Position numbers and translations under genes: made by a program. Below, piece by piece: positions 40,487-50,989 of a DNA stretch of 64,000 nt. Position 1 is the first letter of the stretch, and the number at the start of each line of letters is the position of its first letter. This DNA comes from Rhodanobacter sp. C06 (GTDB lineage Bacteria; Pseudomonadota; Gammaproteobacteria; Xanthomonadales; Rhodanobacteraceae), in contig NZ_MUNP01000036.1 of the NCBI RefSeq assembly GCF_002001105.1, positions 83,717 through 147,716 on the forward strand. The letters are read 5' to 3'. Below the pieces are notes generated by a model that saw nothing but the letters and a program-made list of their open reading frames with translations, made no database searches and was not told the DNA's origin.

Positions 40487-40569
40487 AAGTGAGTGAAGAG
40501 GAGTCAGTAGATAGAGAAAGCATGGGAGGCGGCGCGCCCTGCTCCTCTCTCACTTCTCACTCCTCTTCA
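40487..40569. repeat. Spaced inverted repeat between permease and desaturase genes
   Basis: TGAAGAGGAGT (40494-40504) and ACTCCTCTTCA (40559-40569) are perfect 11-base arms 54 bases apart. AAGTGAG (40487-40493) and CTCACTT (40549-40555) form a second pair. The purine-rich strand GAGTGAAGAGGAGT differs from the other repeat families in the window. No gene lies in the 172-base gap. Confidence 0.55.
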
Positions 40570-40636
40570 AGCACTCCTTTCCACCGCAAGTTCACGCGCC
40601 GCGCATTCAGCGCGACGCCGAAACCGTGGCGGTATC

Positions 40637-41794
40637 ATGCGCACTGCCGTTCCCCCCGCGAATTTGCCGATGTTCTCGCCACTCCAACTCTGGTCCCACC
40701 TCGTCGACTGGCTGAGCAGCCACGCCGTGGCGCCCGTGCTCGACCTGCTGCACCTGGGCAAGCTCTCCGGCGACCCGCGCGATATCGCCGCCTCGCTGCT
40801 GATCGCGGCGCTGCAGATCGGCATCATCGGTTTCCTGTTCCGCCCGCTGGAAACCTTCTTCCCCGCGGAAAAGTGGACCGACCGCAAGCTCACCCTGGTG
40901 GACCGCAACTACACGGTGATGATGCTGATGGGCATCTTCCCGCTGTTCACCTACCTGATCCTGATGCCGTTCAGCCACCTGTTCGGCGGCGCCGACGCGG
41001 CCACGTCAAGCACCGGCTCGCCGCTTGCGCTGACGGCCCTGGTGCCGTGGTTCAACGGCCACCCCTGGCTGCTGTTCGGCACGTACTACGTGCTGTACGA
41101 CTTCACGTACTACTGGATGCACCGCACCCAGCACGCGCTGCCGTGGTGGTGGGCGTTGCACAGCATGCACCACAGCACGCGGCAGATGAGTTGCTGGACC
41201 AACGACCGCGGCAACCTGATCGACGGCTTCATCCAGTCGATGATCCTCGCCGTGGTGGGCCTGGTGATGGGCGTGGATCCCGACGAGTTCGCCTGGCTGA
41301 TGCTGCTGGGCGAACTGGTGCAGAACCTCTCGCACGCCAACACCCGGCTGGGCTTCGGCCGGCTGTTCGAGCGCGTCTTCGTGGATCCGAAGTTCCACCG
41401 CCTGCACCACATGCTGGTGGACCCGGAGCGGCCGAAGCTGCACAACTGCAACTACGGCCAGGTGTTCTCGATCTGGGACGTGCTGTTTGGCACCGCGCTG
41501 TACGGCGAGCCGCCGCGCCCCACCGGCGTGGGCGACCCGGTGGTGGACGCGGACAACAACCACGGCCTGATCGGCCTGCACTGGGCTTCGACGAAGCGCT
41601 TCCTGTGCACGGTATTCCGGCCGGAAGGCTGGAAACCCGGCGAGGTGGCGTTCGATCCGGTGACTTTGCGCCCGGTTCCGGTAGCCCAGCTCGACCTGCA
41701 CGCGCTGGCGCATCATCAGCCGGGCAACGTAGGCACCGCGCCGGCGGATGTGGCGGCGGACGCCACGACCGTCGAGGAATCCGCGACGGCTTGA
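40637..41794 (+). CDS. Sterol desaturase/fatty acid hydroxylase-family membrane protein
   Basis: The 385-residue integral membrane protein has the three di-iron histidine boxes of the family: HRTQH (162-166), HSMHH (175-179) and HRLHH (254-258), plus an extra HAN...H region. Hydrophobic stretches flank the boxes. Bacterial members hydroxylate or desaturate lipids, carotenoids or alkanes; the substrate here is unknown. ATG 40637 is used; ATG 40670 (MFSPLQLWSHL) is as likely and would remove 11 residues. It ends 7 bases before the convergent dehydratase gene. Confidence 0.85.
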   Translation: MRTAVPPANLPMFSPLQLWSHLVDWLSSHAVAPVLDLLHLGKLSGDPRDIAASLLIAALQIGIIGFLFRPLETFFPAEKWTDRKLTLVDRNYTVMMLMGIFPLFTYLILMPFSHLFGGADAATSSTGSPLALTALVPWFNGHPWLLFGTYYVLYDFTYYWMHRTQHALPWWWALHSMHHSTRQMSCWTNDRGNLIDGFIQSMILAVVGLVMGVDPDEFAWLMLLGELVQNLSHANTRLGFGRLFERVFVDPKFHRLHHMLVDPERPKLHNCNYGQVFSIWDVLFGTALYGEPPRPTGVGDPVVDADNNHGLIGLHWASTKRFLCTVFRPEGWKPGEVAFDPVTLRPVPVAQLDLHALAHHQPGNVGTAPADVAADATTVEESATA

Positions 41795-41801
41795 GCGGCT
41801 C

Positions 41802-42749
41802 TCACCAGGGCAACGCGTCGAGATCGACGTTGCCGCCGGTGAGCACCACGCCCACGCGCCTGCCGGCGAAACGCCGCGGCTGCTTGAGGATCGCCGCCAG
41901 CACGGTGGCGCTGGACACTTCCACCACCTGCTTCAGCTCGCTCCACAGCAGGCGCATCGCGGCAACGGTCCCCGCGTCGCTCACCGTGACGACCTCGACG
42001 CGTTGCGCGCGCAAGGCATCGAGGTTGGGCTCGCCCACCAGCGCGCGCAGACCATCGCACAGCGTGTCCGGCACCACGCTGATCACACGCTCACCCGCCG
42101 CCAGCGAGCGCGCCGCATCGTCGGCGCCGGCCGGCTCGGCGCCGAACAGCGCGAGTTCCGGCTTGAGCGCATGCGCGGCGATGGCCACACCCGCGGCCAG
42201 GCCGCCGCCGCCGACGGGCGTGATCAGCGCATCCAGCGCCGGCACCTGGCGCAGCAGCTCCAGCGCGATCGTGCCCTGCCCCGCCATCACCCGCGCGTCG
42301 GCATAGGGATGCACCAGCGCGGCGCCGGTGTGCGCTTGCACTTCGGCGCACATCGCCTCGCGCGCCGCCTGGCTGGGCGCGCAGCGATGCAGGATGCCTC
42401 CGGCGCGCGCGATCGCGTCGAGCTTGGCCTGCACCGCGCCTTCGGGTACCACCACGTGCGCCGCGATGCCGCGGGTGGCGGCGGCCAGCGCCAGTGCGTT
42501 GCCGTGGTTGCCCGAGGAGTGCGTGACCACGCCATGCGCGGCTTCGGCGTCCGTCAGCGACCACACCGCGTTGCAGGCGCCGCGGAACTTGAACGCACCG
42601 CCGCGCTGCAGGTGCTCGCACTTGAAGTGCAGCTCGGCACCGGCCAGCGCGTCCAGTGCCGCGCTGCGCAGCACCGGCGTGACCACCGCATGCGGCGCGA
42701 TGCGTGCGGCGGCATCGCGGACGGCGTCGATGCCGGGCAGCGCGCTCAT
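41802..42749 (-). CDS. PLP-dependent threonine dehydratase/serine racemase-like enzyme
   Basis: The 315-residue protein is a fold-type II PLP enzyme: Lys54 in GGAFKFRGA (Schiff base), SSGNHGNALALAA (phosphate and substrate loop) and the tetraglycine VGGGGLAAG. Without the regulatory ACT domain it matches catabolic threonine/serine dehydratases and serine racemase. CGAEP-type metal-site residues appear as FGAEPAGADD. It overlaps the upstream epimerase stop (ATGA at 42746-42749), so the two are co-translated though their reactions are unrelated. Confidence 0.87.
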   Translation of the reverse strand: MSALPGIDAVRDAAARIAPHAVVTPVLRSAALDALAGAELHFKCEHLQRGGAFKFRGACNAVWSLTDAEAAHGVVTHSSGNHGNALALAAATRGIAAHVVVPEGAVQAKLDAIARAGGILHRCAPSQAAREAMCAEVQAHTGAALVHPYADARVMAGQGTIALELLRQVPALDALITPVGGGGLAAGVAIAAHALKPELALFGAEPAGADDAARSLAAGERVISVVPDTLCDGLRALVGEPNLDALRAQRVEVVTVSDAGTVAAMRLLWSELKQVVEVSSATVLAAILKQPRRFAGRRVGVVLTGGNVDLDALPW

Positions 42750-43744
42750 GCCGCGACGATTTCCACGCCGCAGCGATAGCGCCGTTCCTCACCCGGCGCC
42801 AAGCGGATCGCGTCCGCGCACTCTGGCCGGTTGAACGCGTTCGCCATGCACTCCATCGGCTCCAGCGCGATCGCGCGGCGCACGTCGCGGCTGATCGTAT
42901 CGGAGGTGAAGGCGTGCATCAGGCCGTGCTGCTGCCACACCACCAGCGCGCGGCCGCTGGCCGGATCGCGCAAGTGCGTGCGGATGCGGCCGTCGGCGTC
43001 GGGCTGCAGGTCGGTGTAGCCCTGGTCGATGATGCGGTCGTCGATCACGCGCGGCTCGCGGAAATCCAGCGCGGGCGCATCGTCCAGCGCCACGTAGGCC
43101 GCCTCGCCCGGCAACGCGATCAGGTCGGCGCCGGTGCGCACCAGGGTCTCGGCGGGGATCGTGAGTTCCCAGCCGTCCACGGTGGCGTCGGCCAACCGGA
43201 AATACGGGTGCCAGCCGAAGAAGCACGGTGCCACGCTGTCGCCCACGTTGCGCATCACCACCTCCAGCGCGAGGCCGGCGGCGTCCAGCGTGAATGTCAC
43301 CGCGAGGTCGATCGCGTGCGGGTAACCGGGCCGCGGACGGATCGCCGTGGTGGCGAGGGTCACCTGCGCCTGCCCATCGTCGGCGCCCAGCGCAGCCAGT
43401 TCGAACGTGGTGCCGCGCACGAAACCGTGGCGGCTGGCGCGCGCGGCGCCGACCACGCCGGGTTGCAGATCCTGTGCCTCGCCGTCGAAGCTGTAGCGCG
43501 CGTCGGCGATACGGCCGGCGAACGGCACCATGATCGCGAAGCGCGAGCCGGAATGCGCGGCGATCTCGGCATCGTCGCGGTAGCCGTCGGCGTAGTCGTG
43601 CCACGCGCCGCCCTCGTTCGCCTCGAAGTTCAGCAGCGCGGCGCCGAGTCGCGCGATGCGCACGCGGCGGCCGGCCACGACATCCTCCAGCTGCACCACG
43701 GGTTGCGAACCCAGCATGGCCTCGGCGGCGTGGAAACGCGTCAT
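42746..43744 (-). CDS. Aldose 1-epimerase-family protein
   Basis: The 332-residue protein is a galactose-mutarotase-fold enzyme that interconverts alpha and beta anomers of sugars. It shows FAIMVPFAGRIADARYSF, RHGFVRGTTF, the catalytic-His region FFGWHPYFRL and the C-terminal ALEPMECMANAFN with the likely base Glu. ATG 43744 fits; a TTG four codons upstream is in frame. It may serve the glucose released by the maltodextrin system, though it is 14 kb from it. It is coupled to the PLP gene. Confidence 0.86.
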   Translation of the reverse strand: MTRFHAAEAMLGSQPVVQLEDVVAGRRVRIARLGAALLNFEANEGGAWHDYADGYRDDAEIAAHSGSRFAIMVPFAGRIADARYSFDGEAQDLQPGVVGAARASRHGFVRGTTFELAALGADDGQAQVTLATTAIRPRPGYPHAIDLAVTFTLDAAGLALEVVMRNVGDSVAPCFFGWHPYFRLADATVDGWELTIPAETLVRTGADLIALPGEAAYVALDDAPALDFREPRVIDDRIIDQGYTDLQPDADGRIRTHLRDPASGRALVVWQQHGLMHAFTSDTISRDVRRAIALEPMECMANAFNRPECADAIRLAPGEERRYRCGVEIVAA

Positions 43745-43824
43745 CGCAAGCTCCAATCGAAAGCGGGGAAGTTGAAGGCGGGGAAGAGACCCCGCATGTT
43801 AGCCTGATCCGTCCCCACGCCACG

Positions 43825-46488
43825 ATGTGCCAACGCATGAACGCCCGCCCCGATGCCGCCAGCCTGCCGATCCGCCTCGCCGATTACCGGGCGCCGGCCT
43901 GGCGGGTGGAACATGTGGAGCTGGATTTCGAGCTGGGCATCGACGCCACCGAGGTGGCCGCGAAACTGCTGCTGCGCCGCGATCCTGCACAGGACGAACC
44001 GCTGCGCCTGGACGGCGAAAATCTCGAACTGCTGTCCATCGCGCTGGACGGCCAGCCGCTGCCGACGACGGCGTACCGCACGATCGATGGCGGCCTGGAA
44101 GTGGACGGCGCTCGCGACGGCAGCGTGCTGGAAACGCGGGTGCGCGTGCAGCCCGCCGCGAACACCGCGCTGGAAGGGCTGTACCTCTCCGGCCCGCGCG
44201 AAACCGGCTTCCTGTTGACCCAGTGCGAGGCGCAGGGTTTTCGCCGCATCACGTACTTCCCCGATCGCCCGGACGTGCAGTCCGGCTACACCGTGACTTT
44301 GCGCGCCGATCGAGCGCGCTTCCCGGTGCTGCTGGCCGGCGGCAATCCCGACGGCGCGGGCGAGCTGGAAGGTGGCCGCCACTGGGCACGCTTCGTCGAT
44401 CCGCATCCCAAGCCCTCTTATCTGTTCGCCCTGGTCGCCGGTCGGCTGGAGAAGATCGAGCGCGACTACCGCACCGCCGACGGCCGCGACGTGCAGCTGA
44501 AGATCTGGGCCGAGGCCGACGCCATCGAGCGCTGCCACTACGCGATGGACGCGCTGGAGCGTTCGATGCGCTGGGACGAGCAGGCCTACGGCCGCAACTA
44601 CGACCTGGCCGTGTTCCACGTGGTCGCCACCCACGATTTCAACATGGGCGCGATGGAGAACAAGGGCCTCAACATCTTCAACGCGAAATGCCTGCTGGCC
44701 GACGCCGATACCAGCACCGACGACGAATACCGCCGCGTGGAAGCGGTGGTGGCGCACGAATACTTCCACAACTGGAGCGGCAACCGCGTCACCTGCCGCG
44801 ACTGGTTCCAGCTGAGCCTCAAGGAAGGTTTCACCGTGTTCCGCGAGCAGAGCTTCTCGGCCGACATGAACTCGGCGCCGCTGAAGCGCATCGAGGACGT
44901 GGCGCTGCTGCGCCGCGCGCAGTTCCCCGAGGATGCCGGCCCGCTGGCGCACCCGGTGCGCCCCGCCGAATACCACGAGATCAACAACTTCTACACCGCC
45001 ACCGTGTACGAGAAGGGCGCCGAACTGGTGCGCATGCTGGCCGGCAAGCTTGGCGCGGCCGGCTTCCGCCGTGGCACCGACCTGTACTTCAGCAGCAACG
45101 ATGGGCGCTCCGCCACCATCGAGGATTTCCTCGCCGCGTTGGGCGAGGCGAACGGCGTCGACCTCGCGCCCTATCTCGCCTGGTACGGCCAAGCCGGCAC
45201 GCCGCACATCAAGGCGCACGGCGACTACGACGCCACACGCCGCGAATACGCGCTCACGCTGGCGCAGCACACGCCGCCCAGCGCGCAGCAACCACACAAG
45301 CAGCCCGTGCCGATCCCGGTGAAGCTGGCACTGTTCGGCACCGACGGCCACATGCTGCCACTGCATCTGGACGGCCAGACGGCCAACGGCGGCACCGAAC
45401 TCGTGGTGGTGCTCGATCACGCCGAACAACGCTTCCTTTTCCGCGACGTGGCCGAACGCCCGGTGCCCTCGCTGCTGCGTGGCTACTCCGCGCCGGTGAT
45501 CCTGGAATGCGATTACGCGCCGGCCGAACTCGCCCTGCTGCTCGCCCACGATCCCGACGGCTTCAACCGCTGGGAAGCCGGCCAGCAGCTCGCCCTGCGC
45601 GCCTGCGATGCCTTGCGCGACGGCAGCGACCCGCAGGCCGTCACAGCCTGGTGCGACGCGCTGGCTGCACTGTTCGACGACGCGCAACTCGATGCCGCCC
45701 TGCTTGCCGACCTGCTCACGCCACCCGGCGAGATCGAACTGGCCGAGCGCGAAGCGGTAGTCGACCCGGCCCGCATCCACGCGCTGCGCCAGCAGTTGCA
45801 GCAACGCCTGGCCGCGCGCCTCGGCGCCGAGCGGCTGGATGCGCGTTTCCGCCGGCTCGCCGCGCAGACCACGGCCGCGCTCGATGCCGCCAGCCAGGCC
45901 GGCCGCCGCCTGAAACAGCGCGTGCTGCAGCTGCTTGCTCTGCTCGACCCGGCGCTGGCCTGCGATCACGCCGCCGTGCAGTACCGCGACGCACCGAACA
46001 TGACCGACCGCCTCGGTGCGCTCGCCGTGCTGGCACGCCATGGCGCCACGCGCAGCGTCGAGCCGCTGGCGCATTACCGCGCTCGCTACGCAGACGATCC
46101 GCTGGCGCTGGACAAGTGGTTCGCACTGCAGGCGCAACTGCCGGGCGAGGGCGCGCTGGCCCGCGTGCAGGCGCTGGAAGCCGACCCGGCCTTCACCCTG
46201 AAGAATCCGAATCGCGCCCGTGCCCTGCTGGGCAGCTATGCCAGCGGCAACCCCACCGGCTTCCATCGCGCGGACGGCGCGGGTTACCGCTACTACGCCA
46301 GGCACCTGCTCGCGCTGGATGCGCTGAATCCGCAGATCGCCGCCAGGCTCGCCACCGTATTCAACGGCTGGCAACGGCTGGAACCGCAGCGCCGCGACGC
46401 GGCCCGCGACGCGCTCGCCGGACTGGCAGCCCAGGACAGGCTCTCGCGCAACCTCGCCGAAATCGTGGGCAACATGCTCAGGGGCTGA
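43825..46488 (+). CDS. pepN: Aminopeptidase N (M1 family)
   Basis: PepN removes N-terminal residues from peptides in the cytoplasm. The 887-residue protein is of PepN length and has the M1 motifs: GAMEN at 275-279 for the free amino end, the zinc site HEYFHNW (His311, His315) with Glu334 in LSLKEGF, and catalytic Glu312. The long C-terminal helical domain runs from about 540. ATG 43825 (MCQRMNARPD) is used; ATG 43837 is a close alternative. It is divergent from the epimerase. Confidence 0.95.
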   Translation: MCQRMNARPDAASLPIRLADYRAPAWRVEHVELDFELGIDATEVAAKLLLRRDPAQDEPLRLDGENLELLSIALDGQPLPTTAYRTIDGGLEVDGARDGSVLETRVRVQPAANTALEGLYLSGPRETGFLLTQCEAQGFRRITYFPDRPDVQSGYTVTLRADRARFPVLLAGGNPDGAGELEGGRHWARFVDPHPKPSYLFALVAGRLEKIERDYRTADGRDVQLKIWAEADAIERCHYAMDALERSMRWDEQAYGRNYDLAVFHVVATHDFNMGAMENKGLNIFNAKCLLADADTSTDDEYRRVEAVVAHEYFHNWSGNRVTCRDWFQLSLKEGFTVFREQSFSADMNSAPLKRIEDVALLRRAQFPEDAGPLAHPVRPAEYHEINNFYTATVYEKGAELVRMLAGKLGAAGFRRGTDLYFSSNDGRSATIEDFLAALGEANGVDLAPYLAWYGQAGTPHIKAHGDYDATRREYALTLAQHTPPSAQQPHKQPVPIPVKLALFGTDGHMLPLHLDGQTANGGTELVVVLDHAEQRFLFRDVAERPVPSLLRGYSAPVILECDYAPAELALLLAHDPDGFNRWEAGQQLALRACDALRDGSDPQAVTAWCDALAALFDDAQLDAALLADLLTPPGEIELAEREAVVDPARIHALRQQLQQRLAARLGAERLDARFRRLAAQTTAALDAASQAGRRLKQRVLQLLALLDPALACDHAAVQYRDAPNMTDRLGALAVLARHGATRSVEPLAHYRARYADDPLALDKWFALQAQLPGEGALARVQALEADPAFTLKNPNRARALLGSYASGNPTGFHRADGAGYRYYARHLLALDALNPQIAARLATVFNGWQRLEPQRRDAARDALAGLAAQDRLSRNLAEIVGNMLRG

Positions 46489-46563
46489 AACGCAAAGCGG
46501 CGGCCTGGCGCCGCCGCTGCATCTCTGGTGGGGCCGCGCGTCGCGCGGCCCCACGGCGCCACT

Positions 46564-46749
46564 TCACACAGGCAGGCTCTTCAGCGCGGTGCGCAGCCGT
46601 ACCATGCGCGACTCCAGCCGCGGCTGCAGCATCACGCGCTCGTTCTCGGCACGCTCCTGCAGGGTTTCCATCGCCATCTCGATCCGGCCGATCTCGATCA
46701 GCAGGTCGTGATGCGGAAAGAACTTTTCAAAATCGATGTTCATGCCCAT
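46564..46749 (-). CDS. Small conserved-looking protein, function unknown
   Basis: The 61-residue product (MGMNIDFEKFFPHHDLLIEI...) is mostly helical, with heptad-like charged residues (ETLQERAENERVMLQPRLES) and no membrane segment or signal. AGGAGA lies 8 bases before ATG 46749, which argues for a real gene; ATG 46743 is an alternative start. A perfect CRP-type palindrome lies 56 bases upstream. I do not recognise the family. Confidence 0.6.
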   Translation of the reverse strand: MGMNIDFEKFFPHHDLLIEIGRIEMAMETLQERAENERVMLQPRLESRMVRLRTALKSLPV

Positions 46750-46804
46750 GGCGTCGTCTCCTGGTGTCCTGTTTGCCTGGGGAGATGCATCGGTCGTGCC
46801 AGAG

Positions 46805-46820
46805 TGTGATTTGCATCACA
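46805..46820. promoter_or_regulatory. Perfect CRP/Clp-type binding site
   Basis: TGTGATTTGCATCACA is an exact TGTGA-N6-TCACA site with a palindromic centre (TTTGCA excepted). It lies 56-71 bases upstream of the small gene at 46749 (minus strand), a distance suited to activation. The Xanthomonadales regulator Clp binds this consensus. No other gene is close on the plus side. Confidence 0.65.
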
Positions 46821-46980
46821 TCGTCCGCCTGGCCCGCCTCCCGGGACTGACGCCGGGCGTCAGCAAGTGCCACATGCCGGCAAAAAGTCCCGTTTCAGTC
46901 ACCGCATGTTCACGTGAGTGCGACGAATATCGACCCACGGTCTGGCGGCAAAGACGGCCAAGCCCTCAAGTTTCACGGTT

Positions 46981-47079
46981 TCTGGCGCCCGGCAATACGG
47001 TCATCCTGGATTCCCCCTGTTCCTGAGACCGCCGGGCGCCAGATCTGAACAACGAAACCCCCGCACTGCGGGGGTTTCG
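46981..47079 (+). ncRNA. Candidate structured RNA ending in a terminator-like hairpin
   Basis: TCTGGCGCCCGGC (46981-46993) and GCCGGGCGCCAGA (47031-47043) are perfect 13-base arms around 37 bases. Ten bases later comes CGAAACCCCCGC (47053-47064), ACT, GCGGGGGTTTCG (47068-47079), followed by TGCTTTC. The tandem of a long stem-loop and a strong terminal hairpin looks like the 3' half of a small RNA. Its start is not defined and I match no known RNA family. Confidence 0.35.
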
Positions 47080-47161
47080 TGCTTTCAGCGGAAGCAATCC
47101 TTCCCTGCGATCATCCGTGGTCGCGGAAATCGACGGGCGGCCATTTATGGCCCTACCGCGC

Positions 47162-47192
47162 AAAAAACGACGGCGCCCCGAGGGGCGCCGTC
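47162..47192 (-). terminator. Hairpin with T-run on the minus strand
   Basis: GACGGCGCCCC (47169-47179), GA, GGGGCGCCGTC (47182-47192) has 11-base arms. AAAAAA at 47162-47167 becomes a T6 tail when read on the minus strand. On that strand no gene precedes it (mnmG is on plus), so it would end an unknown minus-strand transcript begun in 47193-47363 or antisense to mnmG. Confidence 0.5.
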
Positions 47193-47363
47193 CTGCTTCC
47201 TTTCACGGCACGCGATCAGGCCCCTGTCCTCCCGATCCCGGCGTGCGTTTCCGCACCGCCGCTGCCCATGAAAGTGCGAGAGGGGTCAAGCAGGTTGCAT
47301 GCCAAACCGCGGCAAAATGCACGCAGTACCATAGCCACCCCGGTTTTCAGCTTGTACGGAACC

Positions 47364-49238
<1,875 letters not shown>

Positions 49239-49318
49239 GCTGCCCCGCCGTCCGGCGCGCTCCACCGCCACGCGCCGTGGCATGATGCCAGCATTCACCA
49301 GCGCGAGGAGCAGGCACG

Positions 49319-50089
49319 ATGGAAATCTGGATCGGACGGGACGGCGAGCGCCACGGCCCCTACAAGGAAGAGGAAGTGCGGCAGTGGCTGCGCAGCGGCC
49401 AGGTGAAAGGCAGCGACCTCGCCTGGCGCGAAGGGCTCGCCGACTGGCAGCCGCTGTCGACCCTTTTCCCCGACGTGACGCCCGACGCCGCCCCCGCCGC
49501 CGACAACCCCTACTCGGCGCCCTCTGCACCGATGCAGAACCTGCCGCAGACCACCGCCGCGGCGCTGGAGGACCACGCCGGCTTCTGGAAGCGCGTGGCT
49601 GCCTACATCCTCGACTTGATCTTGCTCACCATCGTTTTCAAGGTGATAGGCACGTTTTTTGGTGCCTCGGCGGCCGAGGAGGCGATGAAGCAGGAGATGC
49701 TCAGCGGCACGTCCCTGATGCAGGCCTACCAGCATTTCTACAGCAGCATGTGGCCATACAACCTGCTGACCACGGTGCTGACCTGGCTCTATTTCGCGTT
49801 CTGCGAAAGTTCGGCCTGGCAGGCCACCGTAGGCAAGCTGGCGCTCGGCGTCCGCGTCACCAACCTGCAGGGAGCACGCATCAGCTTCCTCCGTGCCACC
49901 GGACGTTTCTTCGCCAAATACCTGAGCGTCTTGATCATGTTCATCGGCTTCATCATGGTGGCCTTCACCCGCCGCAAGCAGGGCCTGCACGACATGATCG
50001 CGAGCACCCTGGTACTGAACGGCCGCGCCAGCGAGTTCAGGAACGCACCCGTGAAGTCTTCTGCCAGCGGCGGCTCGTTCAGCGCCTGA
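49319..50089 (+). CDS. GYF_2-RDD membrane protein
   Basis: The 256-residue protein starts with a GYF_2-type domain (MEIWIGRDGERHGPYKEEEV ... DLAWREGLADWQPL, about 1-50), a proline- and alanine-rich linker, then an RDD domain with three to four membrane helices (about 85-235; KRVAAYILDLILL, GKLALGVRVTNLQGARISF, the R and D residues typical of RDD). The role is unknown; RDD proteins are proposed to be ion or small-molecule transporters or membrane chaperones. ATG 49319 has GAGGAGCAGG upstream. Confidence 0.82.
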   Translation: MEIWIGRDGERHGPYKEEEVRQWLRSGQVKGSDLAWREGLADWQPLSTLFPDVTPDAAPAADNPYSAPSAPMQNLPQTTAAALEDHAGFWKRVAAYILDLILLTIVFKVIGTFFGASAAEEAMKQEMLSGTSLMQAYQHFYSSMWPYNLLTTVLTWLYFAFCESSAWQATVGKLALGVRVTNLQGARISFLRATGRFFAKYLSVLIMFIGFIMVAFTRRKQGLHDMIASTLVLNGRASEFRNAPVKSSASGGSFSA

Positions 50090-50161
50090 GCACAAACAGA
50101 GGTACGGCCCGCAACGAACAGCCCCTTCGCGCGCAGGCCTCCTCACGCAAGGCCAAAATGA

Positions 50162-50192
50162 CAACGGCACCGGGTCGCCCCCGGTGCCGTTG
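50162..50192. terminator. Strong hairpin between convergent RDD and lipoprotein genes
   Basis: CAACGGCACCGGG (50162-50174) and CCCGGTGCCGTTG (50180-50192) are perfect 13-base arms with a TCGCC loop. AAAA lies just upstream at 50155-50158 and CTCTT downstream, so it could serve both converging genes. Confidence 0.7.
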
Positions 50193-50215
50193 CTCTTCAA
50201 GACCGTAGCCCAGGT

Positions 50216-50812
50216 TCAAACGCCGTCCTGTGCCTGCAGTGTGCGCTCGGCCTTCTCCGCGGATGTCTTGCGGTTCCACTTGTCCAGGTACTCGACGCGC
50301 TTCGATTCGATATCAGCCTTGTGTTCCGTGTACCAAGCATCCGCCGCCGAGGTTTTCCAACTCGGCATGCATGACTTCTTCCAGTCCGCAAACTTGCTCG
50401 AATGCAGGTTGATTTTGGCAGTGGCATCCGACCGGATCGGGATCAGGGAGAAGCGCGCCTTCCACATACCCATGCGCGGCTCGACCAGCACGTAGTAGGT
50501 CTTGCCGGCGGCAAGCGTTGCGTCCATGAAATCGGCACTCTCGCCCACCACCATCAGCTGGTGCTCGCCGGCGGGCAACACCATGCTCACCTCCGTCTTC
50601 GCCGATACCACGCCGCCGAAGGCCGTCTTGCCGCCAGTCACATCGTAGACCGTTGATTGAATGGCCCCGCCAAAACTGGATGGCCGCGTGAACACTACCG
50701 TGGCGTCATTCGGCCCCACGGTGGTGGCTGCCGAGCTCGCCTTGGTCATCAACGATGACTGGCAACCTGCCAACATCAGCACAGCGCCAAGCGCCGCGCA
50801 TGCACGGATCAT
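50216..50812 (-). CDS. Lipoprotein of unknown function (DUF2846-like)
   Basis: The 198-residue protein has a type II signal peptide with lipobox LMLAGC (Cys about residue 18), so it is a membrane lipoprotein. The middle part ([22 protein letters not shown] ... [17 protein letters not shown] ... [13 protein letters not shown]) resembles the DUF2846 fold. The C-terminal 50 residues are charged and helical. ATG 50812 has GGGGGAA upstream. It is divergent from tex with 177 bases between, which hold no other gene. Confidence 0.8.
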   Translation of the reverse strand: MIRACAALGAVLMLAGCQSSLMTKASSAATTVGPNDATVVFTRPSSFGGAIQSTVYDVTGGKTAFGGVVSAKTEVSMVLPAGEHQLMVVGESADFMDATLAAGKTYYVLVEPRMGMWKARFSLIPIRSDATAKINLHSSKFADWKKSCMPSWKTSAADAWYTEHKADIESKRVEYLDKWNRKTSAEKAERTLQAQDGV

Positions 50813-50989
50813 CTTGTTCCCCCTGCCATGTCTGCTCACAGATTCCTGCGGGCATGGCGCCGCACGAACTCCGCAAGCATCCATGTTCTGCCGGCAGCCA
50901 ACAAGTCCAGCCACAACGCACGCGCTTGCTATCATCACCGGCCCGGTCGCAGAGGCCGGCCGTTTCACCGCCAGGAAACCCATCCACCC

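Larger units (their letters stand above)
46750..47363. other. 614-base intergenic region rich in palindromes, no gene seen
   Basis: Between the small gene and mnmG lie, in order, a CRP-type site (46805-46820), a long perfect inverted repeat (46981-47043), a strong hairpin (47053-47079), a second hairpin preceded by A6 (47162-47192), and about 170 bases before the mnmG ATG. No tRNA signature (GGTTCGA) is seen on either strand. The hairpins are consistent with one or two short non-coding transcripts. Confidence 0.5.

Noticed and set aside
43741..46554. A 937-codon minus-strand frame opposite pepN
   Set aside because: It is a shadow of pepN, whose zinc site and GAMEN motif are intact.
46981..47043. 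The long inverted repeat as an integron attC site
   Set aside because: attC arms are imperfect, have characteristic core sites and come with cassettes; this repeat is a perfect 13-mer, and no integrase or cassette array is near.
47079..47363. A 95-codon N-terminal extension of MnmG
   Set aside because: The extension crosses a strong hairpin and has no homology; the family starts at [18 protein letters not shown] (47364).
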